Assembly (NCBI GenBank): GCA_964502465.1
Contig: CAZCWX010000563.1
Coordinates: forward strand, 1 to 14,840
DNA from: CAZCWX01 sp964502465
GTDB taxonomy: Bacteria; Desulfobacterota; Binatia; Bin18
Length of the DNA: 14,840 bases
Direction: 5' to 3'
Shown here: positions 1 to 7,024 of the stretch, in pieces
How the letters are laid out: the number at the start of each line of letters is the position of its first letter
How positions within the stretch are numbered: the stretch's first letter is position 1
Translations under genes and position numbers: made by a program
Notes under the pieces: model-generated
Databases searched by the model: none
What the model was told of the DNA's origin: nothing
The model's input: only the letters and a program-made list of their open reading frames with translations

Positions 1-208
1 AGCCATAAGTTCCCTCCGAATTCCTAGCGTTATGGACGAGTCGGGCGACTCACTCGACAATCACACTGTGTAAACGGCTGTTCCCTAGCTCCTGTTCGTC
101 ACATCCATGTCGTCCGACCCTAAGGGCAACTTGCAGAACCATCTACGCAATCACTCCCTCTGTCTCTGATCCTCGCCTTTACTAAGTGGTACCTGGCCAT
201 CCTCCTCC

Positions 209-628
209 TTATCCTTTGACCGCTCTCAACAGCCGCGCCGCCTTCTGTACATCTGGGGGCTTCACCCACAGGATCGCGCCGTACCGCCCTTCTCCCGCAG
301 CCACCGCATCGCACGCGGTCACGTTGATCTTGGCTTCGGCAAGCTTAGCCATGAGTTCAGCCACCGCCCCTACCTGATCCTCACCTTGGACGAGAAACCC
401 CGTCTTGGGTCCTACCAGCTTGAGCTTGGCTTTCCTGGCCGCGACGCGAAACGCCGCCGGATCAGCCGGGATGAAATCAATCTGGGCACGCCGCCCCTGG
501 GGAAAGCCGGAGAAGGCAAGCAGATTCACTCCCGCTTCCTTGAACAGGGACAGCAACCGTGCCCCTTCTCCCGGTTTGTCTGCAACCTCAACGTAGAAAT
601 ACTGCACCTGTTTGACTGTATCCGCCAT
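209..628 (-). CDS. Tandem ACT-domain protein
   Basis: A 139-residue protein made almost entirely of two ACT-like beta-alpha-beta repeats. The first (about residues 8-55) contains a VADKPGEGARLLSLFKEAGV segment. The second (about residues 77-123) contains GEDQVGAVAELMAKLAEAKI. ACT domains usually bind small ligands such as amino acids and act as regulatory modules. With no catalytic domain attached, this is probably a free-standing ligand-binding regulator; the ligand cannot be read from sequence. The ATG is preceded by AAAGGGG with a 6-base spacer. The gene starts 21 bases after the stop of the 43-residue ORF at 650-781, so the two are probably co-transcribed. Family assignment is fairly secure, role inferred. 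Confidence 0.85.
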   Translation of the reverse strand: MADTVKQVQYFYVEVADKPGEGARLLSLFKEAGVNLLAFSGFPQGRRAQIDFIPADPAAFRVAARKAKLKLVGPKTGFLVQGEDQVGAVAELMAKLAEAKINVTACDAVAAGEGRYGAILWVKPPDVQKAARLLRAVKG

Positions 629-649
629 TGCTCGCCCCTTTCACATACG

Positions 650-781
650 TTACTGCCGTACTACTGCTTCCTTCAGCACTGCGAGATCCTGTTCCTGGGT
701 GGCGATCGCTTTTTCTAACGCCGCGACCACTTTCGCTGCCTGCTCTCGCAGTCTCCGAACTGACTGAATCGTCTTGAGCAT
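650..781 (-). CDS. Small helical (coiled-coil-like) protein, 43 aa
   Basis: Translation from the ATG gives 43 residues beginning MLKTIQSVRRLREQAAKVV and ending VLKEAVVRQ. It is rich in A, E, K, Q, L and V, with hydrophobic residues spaced as in one long amphipathic helix or short coiled coil. There is no signal peptide, membrane segment or cysteine. GGGAGG lies 6-7 bases before the ATG, and a candidate promoter lies just upstream. The stop is 21 bases before the ACT-protein start, so translation of the pair may be coordinated. I do not recognise the family. A partner or oligomerisation role with the ACT protein is only a guess. Confidence 0.6.
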   Translation of the reverse strand: MLKTIQSVRRLREQAAKVVAALEKAIATQEQDLAVLKEAVVRQ

Positions 782-816
782 ATCCCGCCTCCCTTCCGCA
801 TCGTCCCTGCCTTACG

Positions 817-846
817 CGTATAACTCCACACAGCACAACAAATCAA
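817..846 (-). promoter_or_regulatory. Candidate sigma70-type promoter for the small ORF/ACT pair
   Basis: On the minus strand TTGATT (841-846) and TATACG (817-822) are separated by 18 bases. Each hexamer matches the consensus at four of six positions. The implied transcript start leaves a leader of about 28 bases before the ATG at 781, which includes the GGGAGG ribosome binding site. Assigned by eye only. Confidence 0.35.
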
Positions 847-868
847 GACTTTCTCTCGCGCCCCATAA

Positions 869-1690
869 TTGGCAAACCTTGCCGATCACATCCAAACCAA
901 CACGCACCCATACTATCCACCGCTGCGTCTTGCCCCTGAGGTGTTCTCGCGAACCGCCTCTTCGGGCGCGCTCCAATTTGCTGTCCCTGACTATGACGTG
1001 ACCTCGTATGAGTACCTGCTCGCGTTAAGCCGACTCGAGGCCCCGCTCGCTTCGAATTTAAACCTCCGTACCATCACGGGCGCATTGCCAACGACGCACA
1101 CCTTCAAGTTTGAAATTGAGCGCTATCTGCTCGAAAGAGGCGATGACAGAATACGAGATTGGGCCGATTGGGTCGCCAATGCGAAATTTCGTGATGATAG
1201 CTCCCGCGCGGGGGCCGAAAATTGGGTGCTGATGGACGACTTGGGGGTGGCGGGAAGGACCAGTCGTTTAGCCAGGAGTGATGTCGCACGGCTGGCGATT
1301 CTCAAAGTGATGTGGGAAAACAACATTGATGTGTTTGTGAATCCAGAAAATACCACCCCTCCAGGTAAGATTGGCGGCCCGAGCATTGGGCCTGGCAGTT
1401 GCTGTGGCAGCTTCACCGCCCTGCTGCAAATTCCGCAAATGGTCGTGCCGGCAGGCTATACCCAAGTCGTATTCGAGGGGCAGTATGCGTTGAATGCCGC
1501 CAAAACGAATTACAGCTCGGTCCTGAACACCCAACAATCATCGCTCCCCCAGTCCATGCCGATCAGTATGATGTTTTGGGCCGGCCCCGGAGATGAGCCA
1601 ACCCTCTTGAAGGTGACCTCGGCATACGAAGCCGCCACAAAACACCGCGTGCCGCCGCCGGCATTCGGCCCAGTGCCAGGAGAGCCATAA
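869..1690 (+). pseudogene. Amidase-signature enzyme, C-terminal remnant
   Basis: The open frame (273 codons from a TTG) matches the C-terminal half of amidase-signature hydrolases. It includes the stretches NIDVFVNPENTTPPGKIGG and LLQIPQMVVPAGYT, and ends with PISMMFWAGPGDEPTLLKV before AYEAATKHRVPP. The N-terminal half, which in this family carries the Lys-cisSer-Ser triad and the Gly/Ser-rich signature, is missing. A TAA sits immediately before the TTG, no ribosome binding site is visible, and the upstream bases are occupied by the opposite-strand small ORF and its promoter. This looks like a 5'-deleted gene that would be catalytically dead if expressed. A full amidase is normally about 450-550 residues. 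Few disabling changes are visible in what remains, so the deletion may be recent. Confidence 0.7.
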
Positions 1691-1996
1691 GTACAGGAAG
1701 CCTCTCCTCTCTTTTTTCTGGAGAGAAGGGGTGTGCCCAATCCAGCTATGTCTGGGGCCACCGACGGCTGGGTGAAAAAAAGGAGTAGGATCAACACCAA
1801 AAAAAAGGCCGCCCGCAGGCGGCCCTTTACGTGAGGAGGAAGGGAAGACATTAACCGAACTTGCTTGTATAAGAGAGCAAAGAGAATGCCATAAAGGTAG
1901 GGTACGTCGCTCTCCAGCTCACCGACAGCGGAACCGGGCGAACTTTACAGCATTTTTGTTCTCTCAGGTGATAACCATGGTTGGAGGAAAGAGAGC
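1691..1996. other. Intergenic stretch, no recognised gene
   Basis: I find no recognisable protein in either orientation. The stretch holds an imperfect CTCTCC/GGAGAG inverted repeat near 1700-1730 and a strong minus-strand terminator at 1799-1824. At 1830-1996 is a region whose plus strand leads into the small ORF at 1997. A minus-strand frame through 1851-2090 lacks a ribosome binding site and recognisable composition, and is not called. Confidence 0.5.
1799..1824 (-). terminator. Rho-independent terminator, minus strand
   Basis: A perfect 7-bp GC stem (GGCCGCC at 1807-1813 with GGCGGCC at 1818-1824) has a 4-base loop. On the minus strand it is followed by eight T (1806-1799). No convincing minus-strand gene lies directly upstream, since the next one already has its own terminator at 2170-2196. 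Confidence 0.7.
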
Positions 1997-2146
1997 ATGA
2001 GTACAGTAAGACCTCAGAGACTGAGGCAGACAGGTCGGACGCTCCTGCCCGACACGGCGAGAAAGAAAGAGAAAACAACAAAGAGAACAATCATCTCAGA
2101 CCGATCGGGCATGCTCGTCGTATCACCACGCACTGCCCTCTTCTGA
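1997..2146 (+). CDS. Small basic ORF, 49 aa, unknown
   Basis: An ATG preceded by TTGGAGGAAA (GGAGG about 9 bases upstream) opens a 49-codon frame. The product is strongly basic: it begins MSTVRPQRLRQTGRTLLPD, continues through a KKEKTTKR patch and ends in SPRTALF. It has no signal peptide or membrane helix. A GC-rich hairpin follows about 30 bases after the stop and could end the transcript. I do not recognise the family. The case rests on the ribosome binding site and position between terminators, so the ORF may be chance. Confidence 0.35.
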   Translation: MSTVRPQRLRQTGRTLLPDTARKKEKTTKRTIISDRSGMLVVSPRTALF

Positions 2147-2169
2147 GTTTTCCTCTTCGCTTCGAGAAC

Positions 2170-2196
2170 AAAAAAGGGCGGGTTGTAAACCCGCCC
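2170..2196 (-). terminator. Terminator hairpin after the glycine-rich protein gene
   Basis: A perfect 9-bp stem (GGGCGGGTT at 2176-2184 with AACCCGCCC at 2188-2196) has a 3-base loop. On the minus strand it is followed by six T (2175-2170). It lies about 40 bases past the stop of the gene ending at 2235. It could act weakly on the plus strand too. Its core resembles the hairpin at 14540-14559. Confidence 0.7.
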
Positions 2197-2234
2197 TCTA
2201 TTCCATTTGGTTAGCGTGAGTCACCAGTCTGTCC

Positions 2235-2774
2235 CTATTTTTGACCGGGACAACTCACCACTGCTCCTTCAGTGCCGGTGCAGGTAGCACTATGTTGGAA
2301 ACCGTCGGTCGCATTGTACGTGGTCTGACCCTGATACGACGCATCAGCGGTCTTGCTCTGCATCTGCGTGCTGCGCGAACCACTCACCGTGCCATCGGCC
2401 TTCTTATCAAAAGAGCCAGAGGTGCTTGCTGTGCCGCTCGCGCCGCTGACCACACCTCCGCTCTGATGATGGACACTTCCGTCTGCAGACCGCACCGTCA
2501 TTCCCGCACGCGCACCTTTGGCACCGCCCGGAGCCTTAAATGCGCCAGCGCTGCCTCCAGCGGCATTGCCCCGACCATCAGTAGCAAAACCATGTATGCG
2601 GCCAGCCCCACCGTTCGCACCTTTGACGCCAGAGACAACTCCACCGTTGACACCACCGGCAGGGGTTTCATGGACTGTACGGCCTCGGGAAAAACCTTGG
2701 GCAGAGACGTTCCCAGAACCCGTAACGATCACACCAGCAACAAGCACGCTGACAAGAGTGAGTGACTTTTTCAT
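2235..2774 (-). CDS. Secreted glycine-rich protein, unknown function
   Basis: A 179-residue protein with a clear Sec signal peptide: MKK, a hydrophobic run LTLVSVLVAGVIVTG, and a likely cut after VSA (residue 25). The mature part is dominated by Gly, Ala, Ser and Thr in short irregular repeats (GGVNGGVVSGVKGANGG; SGASGTASTSGSF). The C-terminus has a more ordered YQGQTTYNATDGFQHSATC segment with two cysteines (165 and 175) that could form a disulfide. Similar Gly-rich, YxGQTTY...C...C-ending proteins occur in proteobacteria without known function. The ATG at 2774 has AAAGGAG 7 bases upstream; a start 9 codons earlier would spoil the signal peptide. It lies 52 bases after the retropepsin-like gene and ends before a strong terminator. 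Confidence 0.75.
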   Translation of the reverse strand: MKKSLTLVSVLVAGVIVTGSGNVSAQGFSRGRTVHETPAGGVNGGVVSGVKGANGGAGRIHGFATDGRGNAAGGSAGAFKAPGGAKGARAGMTVRSADGSVHHQSGGVVSGASGTASTSGSFDKKADGTVSGSRSTQMQSKTADASYQGQTTYNATDGFQHSATCTGTEGAVVSCPGQK

Positions 2775-2826
2775 TCTTCTTCTCCTTTGTGGTTGAATCA
2801 CGCATTGGCCCGAGAACCCTGGACGT

Positions 2827-3441
2827 TCATCTGGACCGGTGCAAGCTACGTGGCCCGACTGAAAGTTCGAGCCGTTCTATGACGTCCATCCCTAATAAGA
2901 AGCGGCCCGGCAGCGGGCCAACCATCACGTACAAATCATTCACCGTTTCGCTGCCTAAGCGAAGCGTAGGCAATCGCCCGATCCACCCTTGCGCCGTCCC
3001 CGTCACCCCGCTCAGGAGCGCATCCTGTACATGCTCGAGATGTAATTCTTCTGCCAGGTCTTCATCGATCAAGGTGATTTGCGCTCCAGTGTCCACCAAC
3101 ATCAACACTTCTTGCGTAGTGCGCTCTCCTTCCAGTGTCGCACGGACAAACTTTTGCGAAGCATCGTTATTCAGGATTACCAAGGGAATACTTTCAGACG
3201 CTCTTGCCTCAGACGCCAGGGTTGCAGCATGAGAAGGCGTGACTATCTGTTCGACTTGTCCATGGTCTCGGGAAGGCGCCATTGAGTTCGAATAATGCCG
3301 GACCCCCTTTGCGTCGGTCCAGCTATAGATCGTTGTTTGCGCCCAGAGTTGGGCTCCATTACAGCAGAGAAGCAGCGAGAGGCCGATTGCTCCTTGCCGG
3401 AAAACGCGAGTTGCACTTATAGAGCGGGTTGTCCACAGCAT
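2827..3441 (-). CDS. Secreted retropepsin-like aspartic protease with DUF4124-like N-terminus
   Basis: A 204-residue protein. Residues 1-34 form a basic-then-hydrophobic signal peptide, probably cut after QLWA. Residues 38-55 read YSWTDAKGVRHYSNS, typical of the DUF4124 segment of periplasmic proteins. From about residue 85 a single retropepsin-type fold follows, with the catalytic motif DTGA (117-120) preceded by LMLV, a middle glycine-rich loop, and LLGMDVI (182-188) near the end. Such proteases work as homodimers, each chain giving one Asp, here presumably in the periplasm. The ATG at 3441 has only a weak GAGACGAG ribosome binding site, so the start is less certain. The next gene encodes the secreted Gly-rich protein, a possible but unproven partner. 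Confidence 0.8.
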   Translation of the reverse strand: MLWTTRSISATRVFRQGAIGLSLLLCCNGAQLWAQTTIYSWTDAKGVRHYSNSMAPSRDHGQVEQIVTPSHAATLASEARASESIPLVILNNDASQKFVRATLEGERTTQEVLMLVDTGAQITLIDEDLAEELHLEHVQDALLSGVTGTAQGWIGRLPTLRLGSETVNDLYVMVGPLPGRFLLGMDVIERLELSVGPRSLHRSR

Positions 3442-3592
3442 CAATCACACTCGTCTCTATCGCTGGTCTAGAGAGTGAGATCGGCTGTTTCTTTATCCGG
3501 TTAAATGACCCAGCGTTAGTTTTCAGCACTGTCGCCGGCCTGCGAACTCCTTCGATAAGGGCGTGAAATTCTCTGGTCGTTTGTTCCCGGCT

Positions 3593-4420
3593 TCAAGACG
3601 GCAAGTCAGCAAGAAACTCCTGTACTGCAACCGCCAAACCGTCAGGGTTGTCGAGCATCACATGATGGTAAGTATTCTTGACCTCAACCCAACGGCCATT
3701 GGGAAGGCCAGTGACGAGCCGTTCGATCTTGTTGTGAGAAAGGACCGGACTGTGTTCAGCCCTGACGACAAGTGTGGGGCAAGTAATCTGGGGCAAGAGG
3801 GGTCGCCCGTCAATCGGTTCACGAAAGAGCGTTCTGCGGTCCAACTTGGCAGTCCATTTCCCATCCGGTCGTTCTGTAAAGGCGAAAGACGCCAGAGAGC
3901 GAAGCTTTTCAGTCGATAGCAAGGTCTCACGCGGGAGCAGTTGGAACCGGGAGAGCGCCGCGACAAACGAGTCGTATTCTTTGGCTGGTTTTTCCCCGAG
4001 CCTCCGTAAAAACTGCACGGCCGCGTCAGGATAAGTGGCATCAGTGTCCACCAAAATGAGGGCGGTCAAGTCTTGCGCATAGTGAGTCGCATAGATCAGC
4101 GCATTGTGTCCACCCATGGAATGCCCCATCAACACGGGCTTGTGTAGTCCAAGCGTGTCCATGAATTGACGCAGGTCCGATACGTAGTGACGAGTCCCGT
4201 AGGCGGGGGGGTCAGCGCGCTCACTCTCGCCGTGTCCCCGTTGGTCTGGGACGAGTACATGAAAATCTGTGGCAAATGCTGGAGCAACAAAATCCCACCA
4301 ATGCGCGTATGCCGATCCACCATGGAGCAAAACAAAGGGAGGTTTCCCTGCAGTCCCCCAATCGAGGTAGTGGAGTCGCAGACCGTTTACCGAGACGAAT
4401 TGATCCTGATAATACGACAC
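3593..4420 (-). CDS. Alpha/beta hydrolase
   Basis: An alpha/beta-hydrolase fold protein, 275 residues from the chosen GTG at 4420. That start has GAAGGAG 8 bases upstream; a GTG at 4501 would add 27 residues without a good site. Visible motifs are LLHGGSAYAHWW (oxyanion-hole HGG), DQRGHGESE, the nucleophile elbow GHSMGG, and a C-terminal HHVMLDNP providing the histidine. The usual acid position after strand 6 (often GxxSD) reads VRAEHSPVLS, so the Asp is replaced by Pro; the nearby Glu may serve instead. The family includes esterases, C-C hydrolases and dehalogenases, so the substrate cannot be assigned. No signal peptide is seen. The downstream secreted-protein genes share the strand, but a 151-base gap makes co-transcription uncertain. 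Confidence 0.85.
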   Translation of the reverse strand: MSYYQDQFVSVNGLRLHYLDWGTAGKPPFVLLHGGSAYAHWWDFVAPAFATDFHVLVPDQRGHGESERADPPAYGTRHYVSDLRQFMDTLGLHKPVLMGHSMGGHNALIYATHYAQDLTALILVDTDATYPDAAVQFLRRLGEKPAKEYDSFVAALSRFQLLPRETLLSTEKLRSLASFAFTERPDGKWTAKLDRRTLFREPIDGRPLLPQITCPTLVVRAEHSPVLSHNKIERLVTGLPNGRWVEVKNTYHHVMLDNPDGLAVAVQEFLADLPS

Positions 4421-4544
4421 GTACCGTTCTCCTTCGTCAGGCAGCGATATCTGCTTGTGCTGTTTTTGTAAAGCTGCAAGGACAATTGACAGCGAGAGCA
4501 CAAACGGCTAGGGGCGAGTCAATCACCGAAAGGAGGGCAGGCGC

Positions 4545-5615
4545 ATGGATTTTGGCGTGTGTGTGTTGCCTAAACCACATCAGTGCGGAGCAGATGCCAA
4601 ACTCGCCGAAGAGTGTGGCTTTACCCATGTCTGGGTGAGTGACACGCAAATGATGGCCGGAGATCCGTACCTGTGTCTTGGGCTTATCGCTCAGCAAACG
4701 AAGCGGGTGAGGCTAGGGACAGGAGTTGCTGTAGTCGGTACTCGCATTGCGCCGGTCACAGCGAACTCCATCGCTACGCTCAACCAGCTTGCTCCTGGTC
4801 GGGTCATTTTGGGCATTGGCACTGGTAACAGTGCGTGGCGAGCCATGGGCCTGCCGCCGCGCTCATTGCGTGCACTGCGTGAGCACGTGCGAGTAGTGCG
4901 TGGGCTAGTTCGGGGTGAAGCGGTCGAGTACCAAGAAGGAACGGAGTGGCGGACAATTCAGTTCTTCCATCAAGAGCAGGGATTCATGAATACCCACGAT
5001 GCCGTACCGATCCATCTCGCAGCCAACGCACCCAAAGCTATGGAGCTTGCTGGTGAGATCGGCGATGGGTTCATCACCTCACGTACCAACACAGTAGAGG
5101 GCTGGCAAGCGACTTGGGCTCAGGTGCGCCACGGAGCAGAGCAGGCAGGAAGAGATCCGACCAGTCTCTATACCACTCTGTTGACTACAGCCTGCCTGCT
5201 TCGTCCAGGGGAAAGCTATGCTTCACCACGAGTGAAAGCCGAAGTTGGCCCTTGGGCAATGGTCGCTTTGCACGCTTTATACGAAAAGGTACAAAATCCA
5301 GCCGCGGCGCCGGAGCCAATTCGCCCCCTTTTTTCCACCTATAAAGCGTTTATCGACCAGCGACTCCAGGAAAGCAACCACTACTATCTCACACTGCACG
5401 ACGGTCACGGCCTGTACCTGCAGCCCGAGGAAGCCCGCTTTGTCACGCCCGAAGTCATCCAAACGACGACTATGACCTCCACACCAGAAGCCCTCCTCAA
5501 CCGCCTACACGCTTTGGAAGAGGCTGGAGTCAAGCAGGTCGCCTTTCTCTCGCCACCAGAGGCGTTCTCAGCGTTCGTGCGGGAGTTTAGCGAGAAAGTG
5601 ATTGCACGGTTTTAG
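4545..5615 (+). CDS. LLM-class (luciferase-like) flavin/F420-dependent oxidoreductase
   Basis: A 356-residue protein of the bacterial-luciferase-like superfamily, TIM-barrel oxidoreductases using FMN or coenzyme F420. It starts MDFGVCVLPK, has the early segment AEECGFTHVWVSD, then VRLGTGV and the cofactor-region LGIGTGNSAW (about residues 89-98), followed by LREHVRVVRGLVRG. Later VPIHLAANAPKAMELAGEIGDG is typical of the 5,10-methylenetetrahydromethanopterin-reductase-like branch. Length is normal. The ATG has AAAGGAGG 8 bases upstream. A PNPOx-family gene in the same window hints at F420 use, but FMN is equally possible and the substrate is unknown. TTGACA at 4486-4491 could be a -35, with no good -10. 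Confidence 0.88.
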   Translation: MDFGVCVLPKPHQCGADAKLAEECGFTHVWVSDTQMMAGDPYLCLGLIAQQTKRVRLGTGVAVVGTRIAPVTANSIATLNQLAPGRVILGIGTGNSAWRAMGLPPRSLRALREHVRVVRGLVRGEAVEYQEGTEWRTIQFFHQEQGFMNTHDAVPIHLAANAPKAMELAGEIGDGFITSRTNTVEGWQATWAQVRHGAEQAGRDPTSLYTTLLTTACLLRPGESYASPRVKAEVGPWAMVALHALYEKVQNPAAAPEPIRPLFSTYKAFIDQRLQESNHYYLTLHDGHGLYLQPEEARFVTPEVIQTTTMTSTPEALLNRLHALEEAGVKQVAFLSPPEAFSAFVREFSEKVIARF

Positions 5616-5616
5616 G

Positions 5617-5701
5617 GACAGAAAATGTAAAACGTGAGGCGTAGAACGTAAAGCAGAAAACATAAGAAGGGGAAGACTGTCCAATGGCTCATTACGTTTT
5701 C
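5617..5701. repeat. Degenerate heptanucleotide array and possible terminator between convergent genes
   Basis: From 5617 the plus strand reads in 7-base steps: GACAGAA, AATGTAA, AACGTGA, GGCGTAG, AACGTAA, AGCAGAA, AACATAA (to 5665), a degenerate RRCGTRA-type repeat. On the other side of a 26-base spacer, TTACGTTTTC (5692-5701) is the inverse of the same unit. It can pair with GAAAACATAA (5656-5665) at 9 of 10 positions. A run of five T follows on the plus strand, so this could end the LLM transcript weakly. Confidence 0.6.
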
Positions 5702-5711
5702 GGTTTTTCCT

Positions 5712-6926
5712 CTAGGCAATCACGCCTTGTTCTCGCAATCTGGCCAGGTCTTCCCACGTATACCCAGCGGCCAGCAAGACTTCTTCGGTATGCTGGCCCA
5801 ATTCCGGCGCTGCCTGACGGGTCTCCGCAGGAGTCTCGCGAAAGTCGATTGGCGTGGCAACCATTTCGATCTCCTGCCCCGACGGATGCGCTACTGACAC
5901 GAAGGCGCCGTTTGCCCGTGCCTGGGGATCATGAATGACATCTTCTACGGTTTGGACTGGTCCCCAGAAAAGACCAGCGGCATCAAAGATTGCTGCCCAC
6001 TCAGACCGGGTCTTGGTTTCCAGTGCCGCGTCGAGCAGCGTCACCAGCGCTCTACTATGTTCGCGTCGAGCCGCAGCATCACCGAAGCGAGGATCGTGCA
6101 GAAGGTCTTCTCGACCGATAGCCTGACAAAGGCCCGGCCAATGGCGGTCACTCTGTAGCATCACCAATTGGAACCATTTTCCATCCTTGGTGCGATAGGC
6201 GTTAAAGAGAGGATTCCCGACTGCCTTGCGGCTCAGACGGGGGACCTCTTGACGGCTTAAAAGCGCAGTCTGAATATCCATCGAGTCCACCCACATGCCG
6301 GTTCGGAAGAGTGAGAGTTGTACCTCCTGTCCTCTGCCCGTGCGCTCACGGGCGAAGAGCGCAGCAGCAGTCGCGGCTGCCACTGCTATCGCAGTCGTAT
6401 GGTCGCCCATCCCTGGCCGCTGACCAGGTGGAGGTGCGTCTGGCTCGCCAATCGTTGCCATCATGCCGGAGCGGGCCCAGAAGCCAGCGTAATCGAAGGC
6501 GGCACGATCTTTCTCTGGTCCGACCGTTCCATACCCCGTAACCCACACATAAACGAGGCGAGAATTGCGTCCCTTGAGCAGTGGGTAGCTCAGGCCATAT
6601 CGTTCGATCGCAGCAGGCCGAAAATTAGTAAGAAACACGTCAGTCTTTTCAATTAAGCGGTAGACGATCTCTTGCCCTTGTGGTGTACGAATGTCCACCG
6701 CAATACTCTTTTTATTACGGTTATCGCTGTCGAAAGAGCCATTGATCGAAGACGCGGTTGCCGCCCCCACTCCTGTAGAGAGAAAACCGCGAAAGGGATC
6801 ACCACCATCCGGGTCTTCGACCTTAATGACCTCAGCTCCCCAATCCGCCATGATTCCCCCTCCCGCAGGTGCAGCCGCCCAGATAGCCAATTCAACAACT
6901 TTTACCCCTTCCAGTGCTCCAGCCAT
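5712..6926 (-). CDS. CaiB/BaiF family III CoA-transferase
   Basis: A 404-residue family III CoA-transferase, which moves CoA between carboxylic acids through an aspartyl-CoA intermediate. It opens LEGVKVVELAIWAAAPAGG and continues MADWGAEVIKVEDPDGGDP, both hallmarks. KKSIAVDIRTPQGQEIV and DVFLTNFRPAAIERYGL follow. The expected catalytic Asp is D175 in GMGDHTTAIAVA, followed by ARERTGRGQEVQLSL. Length is complete for the family. The ATG at 6926 has GGGAGGAGG upstream. It starts 98 bases after the HPt-kinase stop on the same strand with no clear terminator between, so it may be read from the kinase transcript. Acyl specificity cannot be assigned. Confidence 0.92.
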   Translation of the reverse strand: MAGALEGVKVVELAIWAAAPAGGGIMADWGAEVIKVEDPDGGDPFRGFLSTGVGAATASSINGSFDSDNRNKKSIAVDIRTPQGQEIVYRLIEKTDVFLTNFRPAAIERYGLSYPLLKGRNSRLVYVWVTGYGTVGPEKDRAAFDYAGFWARSGMMATIGEPDAPPPGQRPGMGDHTTAIAVAAATAAALFARERTGRGQEVQLSLFRTGMWVDSMDIQTALLSRQEVPRLSRKAVGNPLFNAYRTKDGKWFQLVMLQSDRHWPGLCQAIGREDLLHDPRFGDAAARREHSRALVTLLDAALETKTRSEWAAIFDAAGLFWGPVQTVEDVIHDPQARANGAFVSVAHPSGQEIEMVATPIDFRETPAETRQAAPELGQHTEEVLLAAGYTWEDLARLREQGVIA

Positions 6927-7024
6927 GGGTCTCCCTCCTCCCAGTGTTCAGTTTCTCAACAACCGTTTCAGCGGTACCGACCCCCTTCTTCCTGCACAAA
7001 TGATGGCGCTCTTCTGCTCTGCCT

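Noticed and set aside
120..200. 26-codon minus-strand frame after the ACT gene with a GGAGGAGG run
   Set aside because: The purine run touches the ATG with almost no spacing, the product is very short and has no recognisable sequence. Positions 1-119 hold nothing I can support.
1900..1985. Riboswitch-like fragments on the plus strand (CTCTCAGG, ACCGACAGC)
   Set aside because: They recall pieces of glycine and c-di-AMP riboswitches, but the remaining conserved segments and pairing are absent; a covariance-model search would be needed.
1851..2090. 79-codon minus-strand frame ending just before a terminator
   Set aside because: It starts at TTG without a ribosome binding site, has odd Ser/Cys/Leu-rich composition, and overlaps the better-supported small plus-strand ORF.
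4421..4501. N-terminal extension of the alpha/beta hydrolase from a GTG at 4501
   Set aside because: The GTG at 4420 has a GAAGGAG site at correct spacing and gives the usual family length.
4486..4514. Perfect TTGACA upstream of the LLM gene
   Set aside because: The hexamer 17 bases downstream is TAGGGG, not a plausible -10, so no promoter is called.
6301..6920. Long plus-strand frames opposite the CoA-transferase
   Set aside because: Arg/Ser/Pro-rich shadow frames antisense to a clear gene, with no recognisable domains.
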